From Thalassobaculum litoreum DSM 18839 (GTDB lineage: Bacteria > Pseudomonadota > Alphaproteobacteria > Thalassobaculales > Thalassobaculaceae), in NCBI RefSeq assembly GCF_900102465.1, contig NZ_FNBW01000011.1:62001-126000 (forward strand): a DNA stretch of 64,000 nucleotides, in the 5' to 3' direction. The translations under genes and the position numbers were made by a program. The notes beneath the pieces were generated by a model. It saw nothing but the letters and a program-made list of their open reading frames with translations, was not told the DNA's origin and searched no databases. Positions 51,428 to 60,426 of this stretch are shown here, in pieces. Each line of letters starts with the position of its first letter. The stretch's first letter is position 1.

Positions 51428-52990
51428 TCAGTTCTTGGTGACACCGTCCAGCAGCAGGAAGAACGACGGCTGCAGCTCGAAGCCCTCGACCCGGGTGCTG
51501 GTCACCGCGTTCTGCTTCCAGTTGGCGATGAAGGCCCAGGGCGCATCCTCATGGACGATCTCCTGCATCTCCTTGTAGAGCCTGGCCCGCTCCGCCTGGT
51601 CGGTCGCCTTGCGGGCGTCCTCCAGCAGGGTGTCCACCTCCGGATTTGAATAGTAGCCCGAATTGAAGCCGCCCTTGTCCGGGAAGGCGTCGGTGCGCAG
51701 GGCGAGATACGGCAGGGTGTCCGGATCGTTGGTCATCCAGGCCATCTCCGCCATGTCGGCCTTGCCCTCCAGCCCCGGGTTCACCTTGCCCAGGAAGGTG
51801 TTCCACTCGTAGGTCTCGATGGTGACGTCGAGGCCGACCTCGGCCAGATCCGCCTGGATGGCGGAGCCCATGGCGATCGGGTCGAGCATGCCGGACCCGC
51901 CCTCGGTGACGTAGAAGGTCAGGCTGGCGCCCTCGGCTCCGGCCTCCTTCAGCAGCGCCTTCGCCTTCTCCGGGTCGTGCGGATAGGGCTCCAGCGCCTC
52001 GTTATAGGCCCAGGCGAAGGCCGGCGGGGTCGGACCGGCGGCGATCGCCGCGGTGCCCTGCAGCACGTTCTCCACCAGCGCCTTCTTGTCGATCGCGTAG
52101 TTCACCGCCTGGCGCACCTTCCTGTCGGCCATCGGGCCTTCCTTGGCGTTCAGGATCAGGAACCACAGATGCGGGCCGGCCTGCTCGAACACGGTGTAGG
52201 AGGCATCGTCGGCGAAGGTCGACAGATTGTCCGGCGGCACCTCCACCATCACGTCGATCCCACCGGACAGCATCTCGGCGACCCGGGTGTTGGCGTCGGT
52301 GATCGGGCGGAAGACGACGGCCTTCAGATCCGGCGCCCCGCCCCAGTAGTCCGGATTGGCCTCGACCACGACCTTGGCGTTGGACTCCCACTCGACGAAC
52401 TTGAAGGGACCGGTGCCCGACGGGTTGCGGCCGAAATCCTCGCCATGCTCCTCTACCGCGGCCGGCGAGACGATCAGCCCCGTCGGATAGGCCAGATTGG
52501 ACAGGAACGGCGCATAAGGCTCCTTCAGCCGGAAGACGACGGTCTTGGGATCGGGCGCCTCGACGCTGTCGACCGAGCCGAAGAAGAAGCTCAGCGGAAA
52601 CGGCCCGGTATCGTGGAACGGATGGGACTCGTCGAGCATGCGGTCGAAGTTGAACTTCACCGCCTCGGCGTCGAGCGCCGATCCGTCATGGAAGGTCACG
52701 CCGTCGCGCAGCGTGAAGGTATAGACCGTGCCGTCGTCGCTGACCGTCCAGCTTTCGGCCAGTGCCGGCTCGACCTCCAACGAGCCCGGCTTGTAGCGCA
52801 CCAGGCCGTCATAGACGTTCATCAGGATCCGGAAGTCGTTGACCGCCGTGACCGCGTGCGGGTCCAGCGATTTCGGCTCGGCGATCTGCGCGACGATCAG
52901 GACCCCCGGGGGAGTCTGCGCCGCCGCGGTCGCGCCGAACGCCCCGAAGGCGGCAGCCACGACCAGCATCCGTCGAATGAGTGAGAACAT
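51428..52990 (-). CDS. extracellular solute-binding protein family 5
   Basis: A 520-residue periplasmic binding protein. Its signal peptide (MFSLIRRMLVVAAAFGAFG, cleavage after TAAA) precedes the family pattern EPKSLDPHAVTAVND, LAESWTVSDDGTVYTFTLRDGVTFHDGSALDAEAVKF and GRNPSGTGPFKFVEW. ATG 52990 has GGGAG at SD distance. It heads the importer operon and is divergent from a hydantoinase/carbamoylase-type amidase, so an N-carbamoyl or ureido compound, or a peptide, is a reasonable substrate guess. Confidence 0.88.
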   Translation of the reverse strand: MFSLIRRMLVVAAAFGAFGATAAAQTPPGVLIVAQIAEPKSLDPHAVTAVNDFRILMNVYDGLVRYKPGSLEVEPALAESWTVSDDGTVYTFTLRDGVTFHDGSALDAEAVKFNFDRMLDESHPFHDTGPFPLSFFFGSVDSVEAPDPKTVVFRLKEPYAPFLSNLAYPTGLIVSPAAVEEHGEDFGRNPSGTGPFKFVEWESNAKVVVEANPDYWGGAPDLKAVVFRPITDANTRVAEMLSGGIDVMVEVPPDNLSTFADDASYTVFEQAGPHLWFLILNAKEGPMADRKVRQAVNYAIDKKALVENVLQGTAAIAAGPTPPAFAWAYNEALEPYPHDPEKAKALLKEAGAEGASLTFYVTEGGSGMLDPIAMGSAIQADLAEVGLDVTIETYEWNTFLGKVNPGLEGKADMAEMAWMTNDPDTLPYLALRTDAFPDKGGFNSGYYSNPEVDTLLEDARKATDQAERARLYKEMQEIVHEDAPWAFIANWKQNAVTSTRVEGFELQPSFFLLLDGVTKN

Positions 52991-53143
52991 CGGAAACTCC
53001 CCTGTCGTCACCGCGCTCCGAGACGCGGCTTGGATGATCCAGGTTGGACTGTGGTTAATTATTCATGATAAATTTATCTTCGTCAAAAATTGATCCTAAT
53101 AAACCGATGCCTCGGTGATCATCGGACGGGAGGCGAAGCCCAA

Positions 53144-54400
53144 TTGGCTGACTCAGAAGCAGAAATTGAAATTCCACCACTCGAGGTGGATCTCTCCCGA
53201 TTGCAGGCGGATGTAGATGCGGTGAATGCGCTCGGCGTCGCGCCGGGGCGTGCGGGGATAAACCGGGTCAGTTTCTCCGATGCCGACATGGCAGGGCGGC
53301 GCTGGCTGATGACACGGATGGCCGATGCCGGTCTCGCCACGTGGATGGATTGCATCGGCAACGTGTTCGGGCGCTGGGACGTCAGCGACGGCCCGGCGGT
53401 CATGGTCGGCTCGCATCTGGACACGGTGGTCATGGGCGGCCCGCTCGACGGCACCCTCGGCGTCTGCGCCGGGCTGGAGGCGGTGCGGACCCTGCAGGAC
53501 GCCGGACTGACCCCCAGGCGGTCGATCGTCGTGGTCTCCACCGCCGACGAGGAAGGCCGTTTCGGTGGCATGCTCGGCAGTCAGGCGATCTGCGGCGAGG
53601 TCGGGCCGGACTGGATCGCGGCCGCCGCCGACAGCGACGGCAACCGACTCAGCGATGCCTTGAGCACCCAGGGCCTCGATCCGACCGGTCCTGTGGCCTG
53701 GAGCCCGGAGAGCATCGCGGCCTTTCTGGAGCTGCATATCGAACAGGGCCCGGTCCTGGAGCGCGCCGGCGAGGCCATCGGCCTGGTCGATGCCGTCTCC
53801 GGGGTCTTCAACTGGACGGTGACCCTGACCGGTGAGGCCAATCACTCCGGCACCACGCCCATGGACCATCGGCGCGACGCCTTCCGCGGGCTGGCGGATT
53901 TCGGCCACGCGATCGACCGGATCATCGCCGAGGCGGGCGGCGAACAGAGCCGGCTGACGGTCGGCAAGGCCACCCTGTCGCCCAACTTCCCCCATAGCGT
54001 CGCCGGCACCGCCAGCTTCTCCATCATCGGCCGGGACGCCGACGAGAGCGTCATGGAGGCGCTGGCCGAGGCCTGCCGGTCCAGTCTGGCGGCGGCGGCC
54101 GAGCGTCACGGGCTGGGACTGGATATCGTCAAGCACAGCTGGCTGAAACCGACCCGCCTGGACGCCGGGATCCATCAGCGTCTGTGCCGGCTCTGCGACC
54201 GGATGGACGTGCCCTACCGGACACTGCCCTCCGGGGCCGGCCACGACGCCCAGACCTTCGCGCGACACGTCCCGGCCGGGCTGGTCTTCGTTCCCTCGGC
54301 CGGCGGCATCAGCCATGCCCCGAACGAGCACACCGAGTGGGAGAGCATCCGCCCCGGCGCCAATCTGCTGGCACAGGCGGTCGCCGACCTCGCCCTGTGA
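53144..54400 (+). CDS. M20-type amidase, hydantoinase/carbamoylase family
   Basis: About 418 residues. Dinuclear-metal ligands appear in order: GSHLDTVVMGGPLDGTLGV (His, Asp), STADEEGRFGG (Glu-Glu), ELHIEQGPVLE (His) and GISHAPNEHTE (His). This set marks N-carbamoyl-L-amino-acid hydrolase, beta-ureidopropionase and allantoate amidohydrolase. No ATG fits; TTG 53144 with GGGAGG ten bases ahead is preferred to TTG 53090, which lacks an SD. It is divergent from the ABC importer, so imported ureido/carbamoyl compounds may be hydrolysed here. Confidence 0.82.
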   Translation: MADSEAEIEIPPLEVDLSRLQADVDAVNALGVAPGRAGINRVSFSDADMAGRRWLMTRMADAGLATWMDCIGNVFGRWDVSDGPAVMVGSHLDTVVMGGPLDGTLGVCAGLEAVRTLQDAGLTPRRSIVVVSTADEEGRFGGMLGSQAICGEVGPDWIAAAADSDGNRLSDALSTQGLDPTGPVAWSPESIAAFLELHIEQGPVLERAGEAIGLVDAVSGVFNWTVTLTGEANHSGTTPMDHRRDAFRGLADFGHAIDRIIAEAGGEQSRLTVGKATLSPNFPHSVAGTASFSIIGRDADESVMEALAEACRSSLAAAAERHGLGLDIVKHSWLKPTRLDAGIHQRLCRLCDRMDVPYRTLPSGAGHDAQTFARHVPAGLVFVPSAGGISHAPNEHTEWESIRPGANLLAQAVADLAL

Positions 54401-54516
54401 GGCATCGGGCGAGAGCCAGGCGGCGGTCGGCTTTCGCACGCCCTGACCGCGCTTGATCGGACCGCCGGCCGCAAGGCAGAGTACGGCGGACCCCGCTCAG
54501 GACAGGCAACGCCCCC

Positions 54517-55125
54517 ATGCCGATGGACCCCCAGACGCTCACCACCCTCCAGGCCCGCGCCCAGGCCGCCCTGGGTCGGGCCGACTGGCCGGCGGCCGAC
54601 GCGGCGCTGACCGGACTGCTGGGAGCGGCACCGGGCTCGGCCAGCCTGCTCTACAACCGCGGGCTGGTGCGCAAGCGCCTCGGCAACCCGACCGACGCCC
54701 TTGCCGATCTGGAGGCGGCGCTGGCGATCGAGCCGCAGCACGCCAACGCCCGGTTCGAGCGGGCATCGACCCTGCTCGACATCGGCGAGTTGGAGGCGGC
54801 GGCGGAAGGCTTCGCCGCCTATCTGGCGCTGGTGCCCGACGACGACGATGCCCTGCTCAATCTCGGCCGTCTGCAGCTTCGGCTCGGTCGGCCGCATGCG
54901 GCGTCCGACACCCTGGCCCGGATCGAGGGCGACGCGCCGACCGTGGTGCTGGCCCGGGCGGAGGCACTGCGGGATCGCGGCGATGTCCACGGATGCCGGC
55001 GGCTGCTGGCGGAACTGGACGGGCACGGGGCGGAGATCGACGCCGCCCGGCTCAAGGTGGCGACCCAGGGTGCCGCCGGGCGGATCAGCCTCGACCCGGC
55101 TCAGCTTTTCGCGCCGCCGCGATAG
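54517..55125 (+). CDS. TPR protein
   Basis: A 202-residue soluble protein of tetratricopeptide repeats (SLLYNRGLVRKRLGNPTDALADLEAALAIEPQHANARFERA and ALLNLGRLQLRLGRP), about four units, with no signal peptide or catalytic domain. Its last 25 nt overlap the 3' end of the convergent gene 55101-55811. Partner unknown. Confidence 0.75.
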   Translation: MPMDPQTLTTLQARAQAALGRADWPAADAALTGLLGAAPGSASLLYNRGLVRKRLGNPTDALADLEAALAIEPQHANARFERASTLLDIGELEAAAEGFAAYLALVPDDDDALLNLGRLQLRLGRPHAASDTLARIEGDAPTVVLARAEALRDRGDVHGCRRLLAELDGHGAEIDAARLKVATQGAAGRISLDPAQLFAPPR

Positions 55126-55811
55126 CGCTTGCGGTACAGGCCGGGCTCGGCCTGCAGTGCGTCCTGCACGTCGAGATGGTCGGCGAGCCGGTCCGGCGCC
55201 ATCTCCCCGATCTCCAGTTCCAGGGCGTCGCGCGGGACAGGGAAGCCCTGGGCGACGGGCGTGCCGGCCGGCAGCGTGCCTTCGAAGTCGGGGTCGCTCC
55301 AGACCGCCGGGAAGTGCACGGCGCCGTCGCGCCAGGCATCGCAGTCGACCAGACCGGAGACCGTTCGGAACGGCAGGTCGAGCCGGTTGACCGGATGCAC
55401 GAACAGCATCGACCAGCCCTCGGGCAGCTCGACGGTCCAGAAGTTGGTGAACTTCACGATGAACTGGCCGGGACGCTCCAGCCCGGGAAACCCGGTCGCC
55501 TGCTCCGGCAGATGCACGCCCACGGGCGCGCGGCTCGGCCGTGCCCGCGCATGAGGCGGCAGGTTCCAGTCCCAGGACAGCGCGCCGCCCGCGACAGCAA
55601 GATCGGCGGCGAGCGGGAACAGGATGCCGCCCTGCATGGCGTCGATGAAAGGCGGGCACTGCTTGACGGTTCGGACCGGCGCGTCGGACAGCAGCGGGGC
55701 CGCCGCCTCCGCCGGCATCGTGCGCAGCCAGTCCGGCAGGGCTGTTCGGGCCAGCCTGGGTTGCGGCAGGTGGTCGGCATATCCCGGCAGGCAACGCAGG
55801 GCGATCCGCAT
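55101..55811 (-). CDS. uncharacterised protein, DUF6065-like
   Basis: A 236-residue soluble protein. Patterns are CPPFIDAMQGGILFPLAADL, IVKFTNFWTVELPEGWSMLFVHPVNRLDLPF and SGLVDCDAW, with VHFPAVWSDPDFEG near the end. They remind me of the DUF6065-type family, whose members have no known activity; I hold this assignment loosely. The ATG abuts the PotC-type stop (0 nt gap), so it is probably the last gene of the polyamine importer operon. It overlaps the convergent TPR gene by 25 nt. Confidence 0.6.
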   Translation of the reverse strand: MRIALRCLPGYADHLPQPRLARTALPDWLRTMPAEAAAPLLSDAPVRTVKQCPPFIDAMQGGILFPLAADLAVAGGALSWDWNLPPHARARPSRAPVGVHLPEQATGFPGLERPGQFIVKFTNFWTVELPEGWSMLFVHPVNRLDLPFRTVSGLVDCDAWRDGAVHFPAVWSDPDFEGTLPAGTPVAQGFPVPRDALELEIGEMAPDRLADHLDVQDALQAEPGLYRKRYRGGAKS

Positions 55812-56651
55812 TCAGCGCTTCCGCCGCTTCAGCAGCACATGGGTGACGGCGGCGGCGATGGTGATGGCGACGAAGATCACGCCGATGGCGTTGATCATCG
55901 GCGACAGGCCGAAACGCATGCGCGCGCCGATCTCGGTGACCAGGGTCCAGTCGCCGCCGATGGCGAAGAAGGTGGTGTTGTAGTTCTCGATCGACTGCAG
56001 GAAGGCGATCACGCAGGCCGTGGCGATGGTCGGCATCAGGAACGGCAGGGTGATGCGGCGGAACACCAGCACGGGCGAGGCTCCCAGGTCCAGCGCCGCC
56101 TCTTCCAGAACGCGGTCCTGGCGCTGCAGGCGGGCCATGAACAGGAGCATGCAGTATGACGCGATGAAGGTGGTCTGCGCCACCATGGCCGTGAACAGCC
56201 CGGCCTGGACGCCGAAATAGTCCCGCCAGAAGATCATGGTGGTCACGCCGAGCACGATCCCCGGCATCAGGATCGGCGAGACCAGCACCGTGTACAGCAC
56301 AGTCGTGCCGCGCGACTGCAGCCGGGTCAGGATGAAGGCGCCGGACAGCCCGAGCGGGATGGCGAAGACGATCACCCCGAGCGCGATCGCCAGGGAATTC
56401 AGCAGCCCCTGCACGAAGCGCGCATCGCCCGGCAGCTCGACGAACCAGCGCAAGGTGAAGCCCTGCCAGTCGGTCACCGACGGGGTCGGCGCCGCGTTGA
56501 AGGCGGCGGCCACCATGAACAGCAGCGGCAGGAACATGTAGGCGAAGAACAGCACCAGATAGCCGCTCATCACCGCGCCGGCCCAGTCGGTTTCGCGCTT
56601 CGGCGCGAGGCGCGGGGCCACGATCGTCGTGTTGTCCGTCGCCGCCGTCAT
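55812..56651 (-). CDS. potC: polyamine-type ABC transporter permease
   Basis: A 279-residue permease of the PotC type: about six TM helices, with the first near residues 28-52. The EAA loop is EEAALDLGASPVLVFRRITLPFLMP. Its start overlaps the PotB-type stop by 4 nt. It forms the channel with that subunit for spermidine/putrescine or a similar cation. Confidence 0.85.
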   Translation of the reverse strand: MTAATDNTTIVAPRLAPKRETDWAGAVMSGYLVLFFAYMFLPLLFMVAAAFNAAPTPSVTDWQGFTLRWFVELPGDARFVQGLLNSLAIALGVIVFAIPLGLSGAFILTRLQSRGTTVLYTVLVSPILMPGIVLGVTTMIFWRDYFGVQAGLFTAMVAQTTFIASYCMLLFMARLQRQDRVLEEAALDLGASPVLVFRRITLPFLMPTIATACVIAFLQSIENYNTTFFAIGGDWTLVTEIGARMRFGLSPMINAIGVIFVAITIAAAVTHVLLKRRKR

Positions 56652-57850
56652 TTCGCGATATCCCGGATGCCGACCTTGAAGATCGCCATGTTGACGAGGA
56701 TGAAGGCCACGCAGGCGACCAGCAGCGCCACCGAATAGGCCGAACCCTGGTTCCAGCTATCCGCCTCGAAGAAGCGCCGGTAGATGAGCTGGGAGAACCA
56801 GTCCGGATGCAGGCCGCGGCCGACGATCTCCGGGGCGGCGATCGATCCGGCCGAGAGCATGAAGGTCATGATCGAGCCGACGGCGATGCCGGGCTTGGCG
56901 TGCGGGATCACCACGCGGGTATGGATCTTCCAGACCGACGCGCCCAGGTCGCGGGCCGCCTCGATCTGGTTCTTATCCAGGGTGTCGATGGTGTTGTAGA
57001 TCGGGAACACCATGAACAGCACATAGGCGTAGATCATCACCGTGAAGACGGCGCCGTTGGAGGCGACGAAGCGGAAGCCCTCGCCGGCGTCCATGCTGAT
57101 GATGCCCAGCGCATCGAACAGCCAGTTTAGGATGCCCTGCTTCTCCAGGATCATCACCCAGGAGAAGATCCGCAGCAGTTCGTTGATGGCATAAGGGATG
57201 ACCAGGCCGACCATCAGCAGGGTCAGCTTCTCCTCCGACTGCATGGTCGCCGCGGCATAGGCGACCGGATAGCAGATCAGGAAGCACAGCACGGTGACGC
57301 AGAGCGCATAGAGCAGCGTCATCACGAAGATCTCGACATGCACCGCGCTCATGGTGGTGAAGTTGTCGAGCGAGTAGCTCTCCTTCATCCCGGCCTCGCC
57401 GGAAGAGGTGTCCTCCTGGGCCTCAAGCTCGGCGATCTGGGCGTTCAGCTCGCCGATCCTGGCTTCCGCCCCGACCCGTTCGGCCGCTGAGAGGCCGCCG
57501 CCGGCCCCGCCCGGCGAGGGGGTCAGTCCCGGTGAGGGCGTCAACCCTGGTGAGGGAGTAAGACTGGGCGCCGGAGTGGGGCTCGGGGTCAGCGAGGGCG
57601 ACGGGAGTCCGGAACCGCCACCGCTCCCCTCGCCCGCCTTCAGGCGCTGCTCCAGCTTGAATTTCTCGGTGTAGAGCCGGTCGATCTCCAGGGCCAGCAT
57701 GGCGGTCTCGCCGCCGCGATCCTCGTAGATGAAGGCACGCTCGATCATGCGGATCTGCGGCACCAGGATCAGCCCGACGATCCAGGCGACGATCAGCCCG
57801 ACGAACAGCGCCGTCAGACCCCGTCCATAGGTGCGGACCAGTTCACTCAC
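56648..57850 (-). CDS. potB: polyamine-type ABC transporter permease with Pro/Ser-rich periplasmic insertion
   Basis: A 400-residue permease, longer than the usual 280-310. After TM1 (residues about 13-33) lies an inserted periplasmic domain of about 110 residues. It comprises a helical charged segment (ALEIDRLYTEKFKLEQRLKAG), a low-complexity tract of SP/TP repeats (LTPSPGLTPSPGLTPSPG), and a second helical segment (ERVGAEARIGELNAQIAELEAQ). Then the family pattern resumes (YSLDNFTTM, five TMs, EAARDLGASVWKIHTRVVIPHAKPGI). The flanking coiled-coil-like helices suggest a hairpin held by a flexible linker. It overlaps the ATPase gene by 8 nt. Confidence 0.83.
   Translation of the reverse strand: MSELVRTYGRGLTALFVGLIVAWIVGLILVPQIRMIERAFIYEDRGGETAMLALEIDRLYTEKFKLEQRLKAGEGSGGGSGLPSPSLTPSPTPAPSLTPSPGLTPSPGLTPSPGGAGGGLSAAERVGAEARIGELNAQIAELEAQEDTSSGEAGMKESYSLDNFTTMSAVHVEIFVMTLLYALCVTVLCFLICYPVAYAAATMQSEEKLTLLMVGLVIPYAINELLRIFSWVMILEKQGILNWLFDALGIISMDAGEGFRFVASNGAVFTVMIYAYVLFMVFPIYNTIDTLDKNQIEAARDLGASVWKIHTRVVIPHAKPGIAVGSIMTFMLSAGSIAAPEIVGRGLHPDWFSQLIYRRFFEADSWNQGSAYSVALLVACVAFILVNMAIFKVGIRDIAK
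57509..57603 (-). repeat. imperfect tandem repeat encoding SP/TP tract of the PotB insertion
   Basis: Roughly 95 bp of 18-bp-class imperfect repeats with the plus-strand core GGTGAGGGCGTCA / GGCGAGGGGGTCA. On the coding strand they encode repeated (L-T/S)-P-S-P-(G) units. Units stay in frame with the permease. Confidence 0.7.
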
Positions 57851-58934
57851 GGGCCAGCTCCCCCGTCGGCATCACCACCGCGTCGCCATGGTCGAAGCCG
57901 ACCGTCTGGATCCCGGTGAACTCCTGCCCGGCCGTGCCGGAATTGGTCAGATGCAGCGCCAGGCTGTGACTGCCGGCGCGCACGAACAGGTTCACGAACG
58001 GCCCCTCCAGGTCGCGGCGCTCGACTTCGGCCTCGATCCGGTTGGCCGGGTCGCCGGTACCGTTGGCGATCCGCATCCGTTCCGGTCGCACGAAGATCAT
58101 GGCGTCGGTGCCGTCGCTCAGGCCCCGGTTGTCGACGCCGAACAGCCGTCCCAACGGCGTCTCAAGGCAGGCATAGCCGTTCTCGCGCCCGACCACCCGG
58201 CCGCGCAGCACGTTCTGCTCGCCGACGAAGGTGGCGACGAAGGGGGTAGCCGGGGCGTTGTAGATGTCGGCCGCGGGGCCGACCTGCTCGATCCGGCCGA
58301 GATTCATCACCGCGACCCGGTCGGACATGGTCAGCGCCTCGCCCTGGTCGTGGGTGATATAGATGAAGGTGACGCCGGTCTTGCACTGGATCGCCTTGAG
58401 CTCGGCGCGCATGTGCTGGCGCAGCTTCAGATCCAGAGCGGACAGCGGCTCGTCGAGCAGCAGCACCGCCGGCTCGACCGCGAGGGCGCGAGCGACGGCG
58501 ACGCGCTGACGCTGACCGCCGGAGAGTTCGGTCGGTTTCTTGTCGCCCTGGCCGGTCAGCGCCACCAACTCGAGCAGTTCGTCGGCCCGCTTGCGCCTGG
58601 CGGCCTTGCCGACGCCGCGCGCTTCGAGCCCGAAGGCCACGTTCTCCCACACCGTCATCAGCGGGAACAGCGCCAGGTTCTGGAAGATCAGGGCGGTCGG
58701 TCGCCGGTTCGGGCCGATGCCGTTCATCTCCTGGCCGCCGATCGCCACCCGGCCCCGGGTCGGGTCGATGAAGCCGGAGATCATCCGCAGGATCGTCGTC
58801 TTGCCGCAGCCGGACGGCCCCAGGATCGAGAAGAACTCGCCAGCATGGATGTCGAGATCGGTGTCGTGAACGGCGGTGAAACCGTTCGGATAGGTCATGC
58901 TCACGCCCTTGAGGGCGACGTCCTGCCCGTGCAT
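57843..58934 (-). CDS. potA: polyamine-type ABC transporter ATP-binding protein
   Basis: A 363-residue ATPase with Walker A GPSGCGKTT, Q-loop LIFQNLALFPLM, signature LSGGQRQR and Walker B VLLLDEPLSALD. The C-terminal TOBE domain (residues about 285-360, MIFVRPERMRI) is typical of PotA. ATG 58934 is used. The gene follows potD after 68 nt that contain a strong hairpin. It energises the PotB/PotC channel. Confidence 0.87.
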   Translation of the reverse strand: MHGQDVALKGVSMTYPNGFTAVHDTDLDIHAGEFFSILGPSGCGKTTILRMISGFIDPTRGRVAIGGQEMNGIGPNRRPTALIFQNLALFPLMTVWENVAFGLEARGVGKAARRKRADELLELVALTGQGDKKPTELSGGQRQRVAVARALAVEPAVLLLDEPLSALDLKLRQHMRAELKAIQCKTGVTFIYITHDQGEALTMSDRVAVMNLGRIEQVGPAADIYNAPATPFVATFVGEQNVLRGRVVGRENGYACLETPLGRLFGVDNRGLSDGTDAMIFVRPERMRIANGTGDPANRIEAEVERRDLEGPFVNLFVRAGSHSLALHLTNSGTAGQEFTGIQTVGFDHGDAVVMPTGELARE

Positions 58935-58958
58935 CGCTGCGGCCCCACTCAAAGAGGA

Positions 58959-58987
58959 CGCCCGGGGCCGACACGCGGCCCCGGGCG
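58959..58987 (-). terminator. strong hairpin between potD and potA
   Basis: Perfect 12-bp stem CGCCCGGGGCCG / CGGCCCCGGGCG with a 5-nt loop, 15 nt after the potD stop and upstream of potA. A weak T-rich patch follows on the minus strand. Such hairpins typically lower or stabilise transcripts so the binding protein is made in excess over the channel. Confidence 0.7.
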
Positions 58988-59002
58988 AGGATGGCAACGC
59001 GA

Positions 59003-60115
59003 TCAGGCGTTGGTGATCTTGTCGACGTATTCCTGGCGCAGCGGCGCGAACCACGGGGTATCGGCCTGCCACCACCACAGGTTGGCGAGGTTCTGCGCGT
59101 TGTAGACCTCGTTGAACTGGGCCTTGTACTCCGGGCCCGCGTGCTCGGCGGCACCGGCGACGGCGGAGTTGTAGCCGGTGTTCTTGGAGAACAGCCCGGC
59201 CATCTTCGGGTCCAGCATGGCGTTGATGAAGGCATAGGCCTGCTCGATGTTCGCCGCACCGGACGGAACGCCCATGGAATCCATCCAGGTGATGCCGCCT
59301 TCGGTCGGCATCCGGTACTTCCACTTGGCGTCCTCGCGGTTCAGCAGGAGGCCGGTGGTGTCCCAGGTCTGGCCGATATTGGCGCCGGCCTGCTTGAAGG
59401 CGTTGGTCGCCTCGGTCGCGTTGTTCCAGAACGCCGCGACCTTGTCCTTGTTGGCGATGATGTAGGCGGCGCAGGCGTCCCACACGCGACGGGCGTCCTC
59501 TTCGGACTTGTAGACGTCGAGCATGCGGTTCGACTTGATCTCACCCTTGGCGTCCAGATACAGGCCGACGCCCATGATGACCGACTTCTGCCGGAACGCG
59601 GACTTCGCGCCGTCCTGGAACAGCGAGCCGTAGGAGACCTCGTCGAGCGGCATCGCGTTGCTGTCGAAGGTCACCGCCTCGGTGCCCCAGTCGAACGGCA
59701 GCAGCATGCGGTCGCCACGATAGGTGGCGCCCAGCGAGACGCTGTCGCGGACCATGGACGGGATCAGCTTGTCCATCTCGACCTTGGACTCGTCGAGCGG
59801 CTGCAGCAGACCGTCGGGATAGTAGTTCGGACCGTTGGTCACGGACGGGAAGATCACGTCGAAGCCCTTGCCGCCGGCGGCCTTCAGCTTCTGTTCGGCC
59901 TCGTCGTTGGACCCGAAGGTGGACAGGTTGATCGTGATGCCCGTGTCCTTCTGGAACTTCTCGATCATGTTGGCCTGGATGTAGTCACCCCAGGCGAAGA
60001 CGTTGACGGTGCCGGAGGACGCCAGAGCGTCCTGGGTTTTGAGGATCGCGGGCGCGGCGAGCGCGACACCGGCGATCGCGGTGCTTTTCAGCAGCGAACG
60101 GCGGGAGATCGTCAT
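59003..60115 (-). CDS. potD: polyamine-type periplasmic substrate-binding protein
   Basis: A 370-residue PotD/PotF-type binding protein. The N-terminus is a likely Tat signal (MTISRRSLLKSTAIAGVALAAP). Family pieces are VNVFAWGDYIQANMIEKFQKDTGI, FDVIFPSVTN and PEDARRVWDA-like helices, with GITWMDSMGVPSGAANIEQAYAFINAMLDP near the C-terminus. First gene of the potDABC operon. Spermidine or putrescine is likely, but the ligand set cannot be read confidently. Confidence 0.85.
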   Translation of the reverse strand: MTISRRSLLKSTAIAGVALAAPAILKTQDALASSGTVNVFAWGDYIQANMIEKFQKDTGITINLSTFGSNDEAEQKLKAAGGKGFDVIFPSVTNGPNYYPDGLLQPLDESKVEMDKLIPSMVRDSVSLGATYRGDRMLLPFDWGTEAVTFDSNAMPLDEVSYGSLFQDGAKSAFRQKSVIMGVGLYLDAKGEIKSNRMLDVYKSEEDARRVWDACAAYIIANKDKVAAFWNNATEATNAFKQAGANIGQTWDTTGLLLNREDAKWKYRMPTEGGITWMDSMGVPSGAANIEQAYAFINAMLDPKMAGLFSKNTGYNSAVAGAAEHAGPEYKAQFNEVYNAQNLANLWWWQADTPWFAPLRQEYVDKITNA

Positions 60116-60426
60116 AACGGATGGCTTCCTCGAAAATATCTGCCCCTGACCGAACCGGGCGGCTCGATCCGGGAGATTCCTAGCGCCAATCGGCAACCGA
60201 ACCGTTTCAACTCGGAGACGGTTTGGTGACAGTTGGCGTCAGAGCCGACCCGGATCGGCCGGGCAGAGCCCCGCGCCCGCCGCAGGGCCGCGGATCAGCC
60301 ATGGACCTTATCGGGGTCCGGCCGTCCTCGATCATCGCGACGAGGCTGAGCAGGTGCCCGTTCGCCCGCCTCGGACGCTTGACGATTTCGCCATGGGCTG
60401 CATGCCGGTGAGCGGTGACGGCGCCG
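60116..60426. other. intergenic region upstream of potD
   Basis: About 310 nt between the potD start and the 3' end of the PRC-barrel gene, both minus strand. It must contain the potD promoter. I see no ORF with a usable SD and no clear operator or RNA fold. Confidence 0.4.
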
